A stretch of DNA of 64,000 nt. It comes from DASVFB01 sp963766345 (GTDB taxonomy: Bacteria > Actinomycetota > Thermoleophilia > Gaiellales > Gaiellaceae). Below, piece after piece: positions 7,720-16,228 of this stretch. The stretch lies in contig CAVXZL010000013.1 of assembly GCA_963766345.1 (NCBI GenBank), positions 1 through 64,000 of the forward strand, read 5' to 3'. The notes under the pieces are model-generated. The model saw only the letters and a list, made by a program, of their open reading frames with translations. It was not told where the DNA came from and made no database searches. Both the position numbers and the translations under genes were made by a program. The stretch's first letter is position 1, and every line of letters begins with the position of its first letter.

Positions 7720-8888
7720 GGCATACTCGGCTGCGCGGGCGGCTCCGGCATCTCCGTGTACTCCGGCGGCCGGCGGCGGCGCAGTGCCTCCTCGAACATC
7801 TTCCGCGTGCCCGCGGTGACGGCACGCGTGACGCCGACATCGCCGGCTTGCGTACAGCGACGCCCGTCCAACCGCGGCGGAAGGCTCGTGCGCTCGGCGT
7901 TCGCGCGGAAGCAGTTGCGCGGGCCGACGCCGTTCGCGAGCGAGAGATCCGCGATGCCGCTGCCCGAGGCCGTGTTGCGCGAGACGACGTTCCCCGACGG
8001 CCGCCAGGGCGGTCCCGGGTCGTGCGCGACGGGACTGCCGAACGCGATCCGCCGCGCCGTCGGAAAGACCGCGATCCCGTACCGCTCGCTTGCGCGAACG
8101 CTGTTGTCGCGCACGGTGTCGTCGCGGCCGCCTGCGACCGCGACTCCGATCCCGATGAAGCCCGCGAGCGGCGTGTTGATCGGCACGCGCGCGTGACCGC
8201 TGCCGGTCACGGTGTTGCGCACGATCGTCGCGTGGCGTTGCGGCGCGTGCGCCTCGTTCGCGTACGTGTTCGGCAGGATGCCGGCGCCGTTGCGGTCCCA
8301 TACCGAGTCGCGAATCACGACGTCGCTCGCGTTCGTGCCCGAGTAACCGACTGCGGACAGCGACGCGACGACGTGCGCGACCGTCGCGTCGCAGTGCGCG
8401 CACTCGCCGACGTAGTACGCGGCGTCGCCGGCGCCCGACACGTAGTCGTGGTCGACGCTGCCGTGCTCGCCGCCCTCGACGTAGATCCCGTACTGCCCGA
8501 CGTTCCACACCGTGAGATACGACGCACGGAAGCGGTCGCCGTCTTCCCAGCGGAACCCGTCGACCGGGAAGTCGTGGGCCGAGAGATTGAGGATCGAGAC
8601 GGCGTCGGCGCGGACGACGATGCCTGTCCTGCGCGTGTTCTCGCCGTCGAGTACGACCGAGTTTCGGTTCACGCCCCTGATCGTGAGGTCGTGCTTCTCG
8701 CGCGGGACGACGTAGCCGCCGGGGTACGTCCCGCGGTCGACGAGGATCGTGTCGCCCGGGTCGGCGCGCGAGATCGCCTCGGCAATCGTCGACGCGTCCT
8801 GCGGGACGCGGATCGTCGACTTCGAGTGGCCGCACGCAAAGCCGAGCGTCGCGAGCGCGAGTACGACCGGGCCCGCGACGCGACGGAC
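7716..8888 (-). CDS. Right-handed beta-helix lipoprotein; start codon not identifiable
   Basis: The protein begins with a hydrophobic leader and lipobox (LATLGFAC-GHS). Repeated beta-helix rungs follow: TIAEAISRADPGDTILVDRG, HDLTIRGVNRNSVVLDGENT, ADVSILNLSAHDF-like coils and VVIRDSVWDRNGAGI. It is probably anchored on the outer face of the membrane and resembles NosD/pectate-lyase-like carbohydrate-active or binding proteins. No ATG, GTG or TTG occurs in frame between the EF-G stop and the lipobox, nor for dozens of codons upstream, so the given 5' end (a GTC) is only a boundary. An indel or unusual start is likely. Confidence 0.7.
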   Translation of the reverse strand, partial: VRRVAGPVVLALATLGFACGHSKSTIRVPQDASTIAEAISRADPGDTILVDRGTYPGGYVVPREKHDLTIRGVNRNSVVLDGENTRRTGIVVRADAVSILNLSAHDFPVDGFRWEDGDRFRASYLTVWNVGQYGIYVEGGEHGSVDHDYVSGAGDAAYYVGECAHCDATVAHVVASLSAVGYSGTNASDVVIRDSVWDRNGAGILPNTYANEAHAPQRHATIVRNTVTGSGHARVPINTPLAGFIGIGVAVAGGRDDTVRDNSVRASERYGIAVFPTARRIAFGSPVAHDPGPPWRPSGNVVSRNTASGSGIADLSLANGVGPRNCFRANAERTSLPPRLDGRRCTQAGDVGVTRAVTAGTRKMFEEALRRRRPPEYTEMPEPPAQPSMP

Positions 8889-8890
8889 GC

Positions 8891-10939
8891 CTACGCCTTG
8901 GCCTCCTCGAGCTCCTTCTTCGTCTCGGAGATGACCTTCTGCGCGATGTGCGCGGGGACTTCCTCGTAGCGGACGAAGTGCATCGCGTAGTCGCCGCGTC
9001 CGCCCGTCAGGGACGTCAGCGACTGCGAGTACGTGAGGATCTCCGCCATCGGCACCTCGGCCTTGATAGTCGTCATGCCGCCGCGCGGTTCCATTCCCTG
9101 AAGCCGGCCGCGACGCGAGTTGAGGTCGCCGTTCACCGCGCCGACCGCCTCGTCGGGAACCGTGACGTCGAGCTCCATGATCGGCTCGAGCAGCACGGGA
9201 TCCGCCTGCTCGTACGCGCTCTTGAACGCCATCGAGCCGGCGATCTTGAACGCCATCTCCGAGGAGTCGACGTTGTGGTACGAGCCGTCCACGAGTGACA
9301 CGCGGACTCCCTGTACCGGCGCGCCGGCGAGCTCGCCGTGCTGCATGGCCTCCTGGATCCCCTTGTCGACCGCCGGGCGGAAGCTCTGCGGGATCACCCC
9401 GCCGACGATCTTGTCGATGAACTCGTAGCCTTCGCGCTCCTCGAGCGGCTCGACGATGATCTGGCAGTCCCCGTACTGGCCGCGGCCGCCCGTCTGCTTC
9501 TTGTATCGCCCCCGAGCCCGCGCCTGCTTCCGGATCGTCTCGAGGTACGGCACGTGCGGTTGGTGCAGCTCCACCTCCACGCCGAACCTGCGCTTGAGCC
9601 GCTCGACCGCCACTTCCACGTGGACCTGCGATAGACCGGAGAGAAGCTCGTCCCCGGTCTGCGGGTCTCGCCGGAGGTGGATGGTGGGATCCTCTTCGGC
9701 GAGACGACGGAGCCCCGAAGCCATCTTCTCCTCGTCGCCCTTCGCCTTCGGCTCGACGGCGAAGCTCATCACGGGCTCGGGAAAGGCGATGCTCGGCAGC
9801 TCGACGTCGCGTTCCGCATCGAGCAGCAGGTCGCCGGTCTGCGTGTCCTTCAGCTTCGGTACCGCACCGATGTCGCCCGCGCCGAGCTCGTTGGTCGGAC
9901 TGTGCTCCTTGCCCTGCATCTCGAGCAGCTGTCCGATGCGCTCCTTGGCGTGCCCCCGCGCGTTCACCGCTGCCGAGTCCGCCTTGAGCGAGCCGCTGAG
10001 CACGCGAAAGAGGTTGATCCGGCCCGCGAAGGGGTCGGCGATCGTCTTGAACACGAACGCGGCCGTCCCGTCGCCGCCGACGTCGATCGGCGGGCCTTTC
10101 TTCGCCGGCGAGGGAACGCCCTCGACGAGCAGGTCGAGCAGCGCGGTGGTGCCCAGGTTCTTCGTCGCGACGCCGCATGCGACGGGAAACAGCTCGCCGC
10201 GCGTGACCGCGTCCTTCAGCGCGTGCGCCACCTCCTCGACCGGCAGCTCCTCGCCGTCGAGGTAGCGCTCCATGAGGCTTTCGTCGGTCTCGACGACGGC
10301 GTCGAGGAGCTGCGTGTGGTACTCGTCGACCTGCGCCTGCAGCTCGGCGGGAATCTCCACGGCCTTGCCCTCGCGCTGGCCGTCGGGGCTCATGTAGGCG
10401 CACATGTGGAGGAGGTCGACGATGCCGGTGAGCTCGTGCTCCACGCCGATCGGCAGGTGGATGGCCACGCAGTGCTCGCTCAACTGCTCCTGCAGTGCGC
10501 CGAGGACGCGGAAGAAGTCGGCGCGCTCGCGGTCGAGCATGTTCACGAAGAGGACGCGCGAGAGGTTCCCTTCGGCGGCGCGCGTCCAGTTCCGCGCCGT
10601 CTGCACCTCGACGCCCATGACACCGCTGACAACGAAGAGCGCGCCTTCGACGACGCGAAGGGCGGCGATCGCATCTCCGACGAAGCCGGCGTCGCCGGGC
10701 GTGTCGATCAGGTTGATCTTGCGGCCCTGCCACTCGGCGTGGCAGACGCTCGCGGCAAGCGACATGTTTCGTCGTTGCTCGTCCTCGTCCCAATCCGAGA
10801 CCGTCGATCCGGCCTCGATCGTGCCGAGCCGGTTCGTCGCGCCGGCCTGGAACAGCATCGCTTCGACGAGCGACGTCTTTCCCGTTCCGCGGTGTCCGAC
10901 GACGGCGACGTTGCGAATCTTCCCCGGCTCGTGGGCCAT
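8891..10939 (-). CDS. EF-G-like translational GTPase paralogue
   Basis: The 682-residue protein has full EF-G architecture: G domain, domain II, and domains III-V (RGRYKKQTGGRGQYGDCQII, then GGVIPQSFRPAV and NSRRGRLQGMEPRGG). The P-loop is GHRGTGKT (15-22). Two signature residues are changed. DTPGHVDF is DTPGDAGF, losing the catalytic His, and the NKxD guanine motif is NMLD (133-136). This is expected of divergent EF-G-like paralogues, not the housekeeping fusA, so GTPase rate and ribosome role are uncertain. AGGAGG precedes the ATG. It is first in a run with the beta-helix and MFS genes. Confidence 0.85.
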   Translation of the reverse strand: MAHEPGKIRNVAVVGHRGTGKTSLVEAMLFQAGATNRLGTIEAGSTVSDWDEDEQRRNMSLAASVCHAEWQGRKINLIDTPGDAGFVGDAIAALRVVEGALFVVSGVMGVEVQTARNWTRAAEGNLSRVLFVNMLDRERADFFRVLGALQEQLSEHCVAIHLPIGVEHELTGIVDLLHMCAYMSPDGQREGKAVEIPAELQAQVDEYHTQLLDAVVETDESLMERYLDGEELPVEEVAHALKDAVTRGELFPVACGVATKNLGTTALLDLLVEGVPSPAKKGPPIDVGGDGTAAFVFKTIADPFAGRINLFRVLSGSLKADSAAVNARGHAKERIGQLLEMQGKEHSPTNELGAGDIGAVPKLKDTQTGDLLLDAERDVELPSIAFPEPVMSFAVEPKAKGDEEKMASGLRRLAEEDPTIHLRRDPQTGDELLSGLSQVHVEVAVERLKRRFGVEVELHQPHVPYLETIRKQARARGRYKKQTGGRGQYGDCQIIVEPLEEREGYEFIDKIVGGVIPQSFRPAVDKGIQEAMQHGELAGAPVQGVRVSLVDGSYHNVDSSEMAFKIAGSMAFKSAYEQADPVLLEPIMELDVTVPDEAVGAVNGDLNSRRGRLQGMEPRGGMTTIKAEVPMAEILTYSQSLTSLTGGRGDYAMHFVRYEEVPAHIAQKVISETKKELEEAKA

Positions 10940-11070
10940 GCATCCTCCTCGGCTGTGGGTGTTCGGTGTGGCCGATTGACGATCTTAGTGACTCTCGCCG
11001 CTTCGGCCGACGCCGTGCGCGGCACGGCTGAAATTGCCATCTTGAATCGCGCGGAGCGGACTGAGAACGT

Positions 11071-11484
11071 GTGCGCACGATGCGCCTCGGGCTCTCACTT
11101 CTCACCGCAGCCGCTGCCATCGCGTTGGGCTTCGCGGCCGCAGCGTTTGCGGCCGAGATCGTCAGGCCGGCGCAGTACTTCGGCGCGTACGTCGCGCCGG
11201 GGCAGGGCGGGCACACCGATTACAGCGACGGCTGCAGCTCCTGGTGGATCAACAACAAGGCCGTCTGGCCGGGCGGCAACTACGCACGCGTGACGTACAT
11301 CGACGTGAGCGGCGGGTGGCACTACACCGTCAGGTCGACCGTCAACCCCCTCGCTCAGGACATCACGCTCCAGGAGTCGAAGGCGCTCGGCCGGACGAAG
11401 CTGCGTTGCGAGAATGTCTCGGACTCCGCCGTGTACTACCTCGCGTGTACCTCGTTGAGCGACAATTTCACGAATTGCGTCTGA
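11071..11484 (+). CDS. Secreted protein of unknown function
   Basis: A signal peptide (MRLGLSLLTAAAAIALGFAA then AFA) precedes a mature domain of about 110 residues. That domain has several Trp and Cys residues (CSSWWINNKAVWPGG, LRCENVSDSAVYYLACTSL) that could form disulfides. The start is GTG 11071 or ATG 11080. No known family is recognised. Its stop overlaps the next gene by one base (TGATG), so the two are probably translated together and may act together outside the cell. Confidence 0.7.
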   Translation: MRTMRLGLSLLTAAAAIALGFAAAAFAAEIVRPAQYFGAYVAPGQGGHTDYSDGCSSWWINNKAVWPGGNYARVTYIDVSGGWHYTVRSTVNPLAQDITLQESKALGRTKLRCENVSDSAVYYLACTSLSDNFTNCV

Positions 11485-12104
11485 TGCGCGCAGCGTTGAT
11501 CTCCCTCGGCACTGCACTCATCGTGTTCGGGGCGCTCGTCGGGTGGCGGGAGTTCCAGGGCGACAAGCCGAGCGATGCCGCCGCGGCGCCGCCGGCGTAC
11601 ACGTCACACGGGATCAATTGGGCGGCATCCGCCCGTGCCGAAGCGCTCGCCGCGTTCGGCCCGGACATGAGGGCCTTTAACGCGCGCGGCCGGTTCGCAG
11701 CCCGAGCGGGCGGGACGTACGCGATCGGGCAGGCGCCGATCGGCGAGCCCGCAGGCGAATGCCTCTCCGTCGTCGGGCCCGGCGGCGACACGGGCTCGGC
11801 CTGCAGCGAACCGCGGCTCTTCAGCCGGGGGCCGGTCATCTGGCTCGAGGGCTTCGAGGGCGGGCCTACACCGACCACGCGCTCGAGCGAGTACGTCGCC
11901 GGGATCGCCATCGAGGCAGTCAAGCGAGTCGACGTGATCCGATCGGACGGCGCTTCCAGCCCGGCGAGCCTCAGCGAGGACAACGCGTTCTTCTTCGAGC
12001 TGGATCCGGCGGACCTCGCGCGCGGCGTCTATCTCGATCACCTCGAGGCGCGCGGGGCGAGCGGGCGCCTGGTGAAGCGCATCGAGATGAACGACGGAAG
12101 CTAG
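11484..12104 (+). CDS. Membrane-anchored extracytoplasmic protein, unknown function
   Basis: The 206-residue product starts with an uncleaved-looking hydrophobic helix (ALISLGTALIVFGALVGW). A soluble domain follows with two cysteines (GECLSV, SACSEPRLF) and a C-terminal beta-rich part (VYLDHLEARGASGRLVKRIE). No family is recognised. It overlaps the upstream secreted-protein gene by one base. Its TAG stop is shared as CTAG with the convergent sigma-factor gene. Confidence 0.65.
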   Translation: MRAALISLGTALIVFGALVGWREFQGDKPSDAAAAPPAYTSHGINWAASARAEALAAFGPDMRAFNARGRFAARAGGTYAIGQAPIGEPAGECLSVVGPGGDTGSACSEPRLFSRGPVIWLEGFEGGPTPTTRSSEYVAGIAIEAVKRVDVIRSDGASSPASLSEDNAFFFELDPADLARGVYLDHLEARGASGRLVKRIEMNDGS

Positions 12105-12880
12105 TCGGCGGCCGCCCGCGCGACGGAGCCCGAGAGGCGCGCCTTCAGGCGCAGGATCGCCTTCGTGTGCAGCTGCGACACGCGCGACTCGGTGACGCCG
12201 AGAACCTCGCCGATCTCGCGCAGGGTCAGGTCCTCGTAGTAGTAGAGAGTGATCACGAGCTTCTCGCGCTCGGGCAGGTTCGTGATCGCGTCGGCGACGA
12301 TGTCGCGGAGCTCCGTCTGCGCGAACACCGCCTGCGGCTCGGGGCCGTGCTCGTCCTTGACCGTGTCGATGAGCGCGACCTGGTCGCCGTCCGAGCCGGA
12401 GACCGTCCACAGCTCGTCGAGCGCCGCGATCGAGGAGCGGGAGATGTCGGTGAGGCTGCCCTCGAGCTCCTCGACGGTGATGCCGACCTTCGCCGCGATC
12501 TCCTCGTCGGTGGGCGCGCGCGCGAGCTTTGCCTCGAGCTCGGCCATCGCGCGCTCGATCTGACGCGCGCGCGAGCGCACCGAGCGCGGCACCCAGTCGA
12601 GCGCGCGCAGCTCGTCGAGGATCGAGCCCTTGATCCGCGCGATCGCGTACGTCTCGAACTTCACGTCCCGATCGGGCTCGTACCGCTCGATCGCCGAGAT
12701 GAGCCCGAGCAGCCCGTACGAGACGAGGTCGCCCTCGTCGACGTGCGCCGGCAAACCGCTGCCGAGGCGTCCCGCGACGTACTTGACGATCGGCGCGTAG
12801 TTGAGGATCAGGCGGTCGCGGAGCGCCTGGTCCTTCGTGCGTTTGTACGTGCGCCAGAGCTCGTTGACGTCCTCGGCCAC
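12101..12880 (-). CDS. WhiG/FliA-type sigma factor
   Basis: This 259-residue sigma-70 factor has region 2 (RDRLILNYAPIVKYVAGRLG, then YGLLGLISAIERYEPDRDVK and FETYAIARIKGSILDELRAL), region 3 (PTDEEIAAKVGITVEELEGS) and region 4 (LPEREKLVITLYYYEDLTLR, then EIGEVLGVTESRVSQLHTKA). Length and spacing match FliA/WhiG, which direct flagellar or developmental genes. No flagellar genes are nearby, so its regulon is open. GTG 12880 has TATTCT 6 nt upstream and no ribosome site. Confidence 0.9.
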   Translation of the reverse strand: MAEDVNELWRTYKRTKDQALRDRLILNYAPIVKYVAGRLGSGLPAHVDEGDLVSYGLLGLISAIERYEPDRDVKFETYAIARIKGSILDELRALDWVPRSVRSRARQIERAMAELEAKLARAPTDEEIAAKVGITVEELEGSLTDISRSSIAALDELWTVSGSDGDQVALIDTVKDEHGPEPQAVFAQTELRDIVADAITNLPEREKLVITLYYYEDLTLREIGEVLGVTESRVSQLHTKAILRLKARLSGSVARAAAD

Positions 12881-12886
12881 GCGAAA

Positions 12887-12892
12887 AGAATA
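12887..12892 (-). promoter_or_regulatory. -10 element for leaderless sigma-factor mRNA
   Basis: TATTCT fits the actinobacterial TAnnnT consensus and ends 6 nt before the GTG start, placing the transcript start at or beside the first codon. Inferred from sequence only. Confidence 0.45.
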
Positions 12893-12915
12893 CGGGCGCG
12901 GCCGGAGATGCCCTT

Positions 12916-13089
12916 CTAGCGGCGGGCGCGGGCGCGCCGGAGGCTGGCGAGGCCGAGGCTTCCGAGCCACAGCGCGAGTGCGACCGCGGCGGCCGCGACC
13001 ACCCACGCCCCGCCACCTGCAAGCGCCGCCGCGTAGCCGACACCGAGCAGGCAGATGCTGAGGAAGAGGAACAGCACGCCGAGAGACAC
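12916..13089 (-). CDS. Small membrane protein, two TM helices (57 aa)
   Basis: The frame encodes two hydrophobic helices (LGVLFLFLSICLLGVGYAAA and WVVAAAAVALALWLGSLGLA) and a basic tail (LRRARARR), in line with a small inner-membrane protein whose C-terminus is cytoplasmic. Start GTG 13089 has TAGCCT 7 nt upstream. No function can be assigned. It lies between the sigma-factor gene and tRNA-Trp. Confidence 0.6.
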   Translation of the reverse strand: MSLGVLFLFLSICLLGVGYAAALAGGGAWVVAAAAVALALWLGSLGLASLRRARARR

Positions 13090-13139
13090 GCCGGAGAGGC
13101 TACTGCGAAGCCCCGGCTAAACTGGCTCCTCTCGAGCCG

Positions 13140-13212
13140 AGGGGCGTAGCTCAATTGGTAGAGCACCGGTCTCCAAAACCGGGGGTTGCAGGTTCGAGTC
13201 CTGTCGCCCCTG
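13140..13212 (+). tRNA. tRNA-Trp (CCA)
   Basis: The acceptor stem AGGGGCG pairs with CGCCCCT. The D-arm reads GCTCAATTGGTAGAGC. The anticodon stem CCGGT/ACCGG has loop CTCCAAA with anticodon CCA. The T-arm GCAGGTTCGAGTCCTGT is standard. No CCA end is encoded. The secE-nusG genes that often follow tRNA-Trp are not here. Confidence 0.95.
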
Positions 13213-13497
13213 CTGGCCGTAGAGCTAAAACTTGCGCCTTTCGACCTTGAACAATGGGTCGACTACGGCTGGTCGGACTAACGTGCTGACCGGCGGCGTG
13301 CGAGTTGCCCGCGGCCGCTCATCAGCGCGGGTGACGAGACAGCGCTGCTCACCGACGACGAACTCGTGGCCCTCGAAGACCACGATCGGCAGTGCCGCTT
13401 CGATGAGTGGTTCGCGACCGCGTACGAGGAGGTGCCGTGATCGGTCGCGCGCAGACGTTCATCGTCGTCGTGGTCACAACACGAGCAGCGCGGCGGG
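13213..13497. other. Gap after tRNA-Trp with a possible gene remnant
   Basis: No complete gene is visible. A + strand frame ending at 13440 reads DETALLTDDELVALEDHDRQ then CRFDEWFATAYEEVP. It has coding-like acidic composition but no start codon before an upstream stop. It may be the end of a lost gene. No repeat of the tRNA 3' end (attachment site) was seen. Confidence 0.3.
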
Positions 13498-14256
13498 CTA
13501 TGCAGTGTCGTCGAGGAGGCCGCGTTCTAAGCGCTCTAGTCGCTGGAGAATCTCTTTGAGGTCGGCTTGGATCGCCTCGTCCGGTCGATCACCCTTAACG
13601 AAGGTCGCTGAAACGGTGGCGGTAAGTAGCGCGAAGAAGCTGATGCCGACGAGCATCACCACGGCGGCGATCGCGCGGCCTTGCAGAGTCGTCGGCGCGA
13701 TGTCTCCGTAACCCACGGTCGTCACCGTCGTTATCGCCCACCAGATTCCGTCCTGGATCGAGTGGACTGTCTTCGACTCGACCAACGCTTCGGTCGCACC
13801 CGCGATGACGACGAGGAGCAGCGCGACGACGGCGACGTAGCGGAAGCCAGAAGGCTGAAAGAGCCTCCGGGCGAGATGGAACACTCGGGCGCTGACCGCC
13901 GCGAGTCGCATCAGCCGGAGGAGTCGCAGCAGCCGGAGTGCTCGGGCGCTCTGGAGATAGGCGGGGAGAAACGGGCCGCTGACGGCGACGATGAAGGCGT
14001 CGAGCCAGTGGGCACGGAGCGTGCGGCGGCGGTGCGTGGAGACGGTGAGGACGAAGGCCAGCTCGGCGGCGAAGCCAAGCCAGATGGTGATGTTCATGAC
14101 GGTCGCGGTGGTGCGGAGCCAGCTTGCCGTCGCCTCCTCGAAGATGATCGCCGGGATGACGAGGAGCGCCAAGACGAAGATGAGCGGCTCGGCGCGATGC
14201 TCGATGCGTCCGTCTGGAAGCTCCCGATAGAAGGGCTCGGCGCTGCTGGTCGCCAT
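13498..14256 (-). CDS. Voltage-gated-type potassium channel
   Basis: This 252-residue membrane protein has six helices. An arginine-rich S4-like helix (SARALRLLRLLRLMRLAAVS) is followed by the pore with selectivity filter TTVGYGD (about 179-185) and a final helix. A short C-terminal helix (EILQRLERLERGLL) could tetramerise. It should form a K+ channel in the cytoplasmic membrane. ATG 14256 (MATSSAEP) is preferred; an in-frame ATG at 14295 would add 13 residues. Confidence 0.85.
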   Translation of the reverse strand: MATSSAEPFYRELPDGRIEHRAEPLIFVLALLVIPAIIFEEATASWLRTTATVMNITIWLGFAAELAFVLTVSTHRRRTLRAHWLDAFIVAVSGPFLPAYLQSARALRLLRLLRLMRLAAVSARVFHLARRLFQPSGFRYVAVVALLLVVIAGATEALVESKTVHSIQDGIWWAITTVTTVGYGDIAPTTLQGRAIAAVVMLVGISFFALLTATVSATFVKGDRPDEAIQADLKEILQRLERLERGLLDDTA

Positions 14257-14295
14257 CGCTCGGGCGTTCGCCTCAGCTACGTGGAGTCCTCGCAA

Positions 14296-14702
14296 TCACG
14301 GCGCTCTCACATTGGCGTTCACGACAGGAGCGGCGCGGCCGGGCGCGGCATCGCGGCGTCCCCCGCACAACCACAGGCGCGACACACGAGCGGGGCGATC
14401 CGGGGCGGGTGCGTCCCGGATGGGCCTTGACTTTCGGCTGTAGCTGACCAAGATGGACGTTGGACGTCCAGGCTGTTGCGGCCCACCTTTCGTCTTTGGC
14501 GGCCGAGTTCTTGTTAACCGGGGGAGACGGAGGTTCATGGTGATTCAGCCGTACGACGGCACCTGCTACGCCGGGTTGTAGCGAGCTGTGAGCGGCGGCG
14601 GTTCGTAAGTGCCGCCCCTTCCGGCTCCTTCCCGGCCTGTTTCGCGTCTGTTTGCGAGCAGCGCCCGTGCTGCTCGGGGTAAACGAAAAGGAGAGCACCT
14701 AC
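14296..14702. other. Intergenic region upstream of collagen-like gene
   Basis: About 400 bp with no supported gene on either strand. It separates the divergent channel and collagen-like genes. The AAAAGGAGA ribosome site of the latter is at its right end. No clear promoter or repeat was recognised. Confidence 0.4.
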
Positions 14703-15644
14703 ATGCGTAAAAGCATCATGCCGCGCATCAAGAACCATCGGCCGTCCCCGGCCCTCGTCGTGGCCCTGATCGCCCTCTTCGTGGCGCTCGGGGGAACAAG
14801 CTACGCCGCCTTGAAGCTTCCGAAGAACAGTGTCGGCTCGGCGCAGGTGATCAACGGCTCCCTCCAGAAGACAGACCTGGCCAAAACGACCGTCTCTGCG
14901 CTGAAGGGCAAGGCCGGCCCACAAGGCGCACAAGGAACAACAGGGCCGCAAGGAACGGTTGGTGCAGCCGGCCCAGCCGGTACTGCCGGTCCGGCTGGCG
15001 CCACAGGCCCCAATGGCCCGGCTGGTACCACTGGGGCCGCTGGCCCTGCTGGCGCGACCGGTCCGGCAGGCAAGGACGGAACGGACGCCACGATCAACGG
15101 CGTGGCGGCGGGGGGCGACCTCGCCGGGACCTATCCGGCCCCGTCGATCAAGGACGGCGCGGTCACGACGGCCAAGTTCGCGGCCGGGGCGCTCGCGCCG
15201 AATGCGGACCTGCTCGACGGGCTCAACTCAACCGCGTTCCTCGGCGCGACCGCGAAAGCGGCTGACTCGGACAAGCTTGACGGGATCGACTCGACCGGGT
15301 TCGTGCAGGGCGGCGGAACGAGATCGCTGTACACGAGCGGTGGCGGCTTCGTAAGCACTGCCGCAGGCACCCTCGTTCTGGATTGCGCCGTTGGGAGTTT
15401 CCGGTTCCGATACCGCGGATTTAACTTCACCGCGTACACCCTCTGGACCGCGGACAACGGAAACCCGTCGCGACTGGTAGACAACGGCAGCACCGAGGCG
15501 CTTCCGTTTGGAAACTTCCTGACCGGCACTCGACATTGGAATGTTCGAGCCGTCAGCAACGGGCACATCGGCAACTGGGACATCATGGTCTACGGCGATG
15601 GCGTGAGCCAGTGTGATTGGAACATCCTCCAGGACGTCTCGTAG
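14703..15644 (+). CDS. Secreted collagen-like repeat protein
   Basis: The 313-residue product has an N-terminal basic segment and hydrophobic helix (RPSPALVVALIALFVALGGT) typical of a large Thermoleophilia surface-protein set. About 28 Gly-X-Y triplets follow (GPQGAQGTTGPQGTV onward to GPAGKDG). Next is an ADLLDGLNSTAF/KLDGIDSTGF-type repeat, then a C-terminal beta-rich domain. The Gly-X-Y part should form a collagen-like triple helix at the cell surface or outside the cell. The ATG at 14703 has a clear AAGGAG site. Function of the C-terminal head is unknown. Confidence 0.8.
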   Translation: MRKSIMPRIKNHRPSPALVVALIALFVALGGTSYAALKLPKNSVGSAQVINGSLQKTDLAKTTVSALKGKAGPQGAQGTTGPQGTVGAAGPAGTAGPAGATGPNGPAGTTGAAGPAGATGPAGKDGTDATINGVAAGGDLAGTYPAPSIKDGAVTTAKFAAGALAPNADLLDGLNSTAFLGATAKAADSDKLDGIDSTGFVQGGGTRSLYTSGGGFVSTAAGTLVLDCAVGSFRFRYRGFNFTAYTLWTADNGNPSRLVDNGSTEALPFGNFLTGTRHWNVRAVSNGHIGNWDIMVYGDGVSQCDWNILQDVS

Positions 15645-15781
15645 ATCGGTACAAGACAATGCATGGCGGGCCGTCAGAAGCTGGGCGGCCCGCCAACGGA
15701 GGCATCGTGACCACGGCAGGATCTATCTCTCCGGGTTTCGACCCTGGGTAGCTTCCCGGCGCCGATCCGTTGGTGCCCCCA

Positions 15782-16192
15782 ATGGAGGCCAAGCTCCGCG
15801 GGAAGGCCGAGTCGGTGCGGTGGGTCGAGTCCGTTGCCGACCCGACCGCCTACTCGACTACGCGCCTGCGGCGCTCGACGCGTTCGGCTTCCCCGAGCGG
15901 CAGGTCACCGCACGTCCTGTTGTTCCTCGACCGCGTGGGCGTGCGCCAGGACGACCTGCCCAACCGACACCCGGTCATGCTCGCGCTCGATCGGATCGCG
16001 CGGATGATGCCCGAGCTCGCAGAGCGTGCGCACGACGAGTTGATCTAGCTCGCGCGGAACGTCGCGGCCGCTCCGCAGAAGACGTACGTGCCGCGTCCCC
16101 TGCCGACCGAGATCGAGAAGTTGCTCGCGCCGCGACCACAGGACGTCCCGTGGGACGAGCGTCTCGTGGCTCACGTCTTGCGCGACCTTTGA
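15782..16192 (+). pseudogene. Broken gene of unknown family (frameshifts plus TAG)
   Basis: Coding-like segments can be joined across frames. MEAKLRGKAESVRWVESVAD continues in another frame as DRLLDYAPAALDAFGFPERQ. It then returns to LDRVGVRQDDLPNRHPVMLA and RMMPELAERAHDELI, meets an in-frame TAG at 16046, and continues in the same frame with LARNVAAAPQKTYVPRPLPT and LLAPRPQDVPWDERLVAHVL to a TGA at 16192. Two frame changes and one nonsense codon suggest real decay or sequence error. No family is recognised. Confidence 0.4.
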
Positions 16193-16228
16193 GCGATTAG
16201 CCGCGGTGGCCCCGGGAATCCTGACCTC

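Noticed and set aside
13213..13497. Attachment site or integrated element after tRNA-Trp
   Set aside because: No repeat of the tRNA 3' end and no integrase were found nearby.
14932..15090. Gly-X-Y stretch as a tandem DNA repeat or CRISPR-like array
   Set aside because: The periodicity is three codons with variable DNA, explained by collagen-like protein coding.
16046..16048. TAG read as pyrrolysine
   Set aside because: The gene also carries frameshifts and nothing in the window suggests a pyl system; decay or error is simpler.
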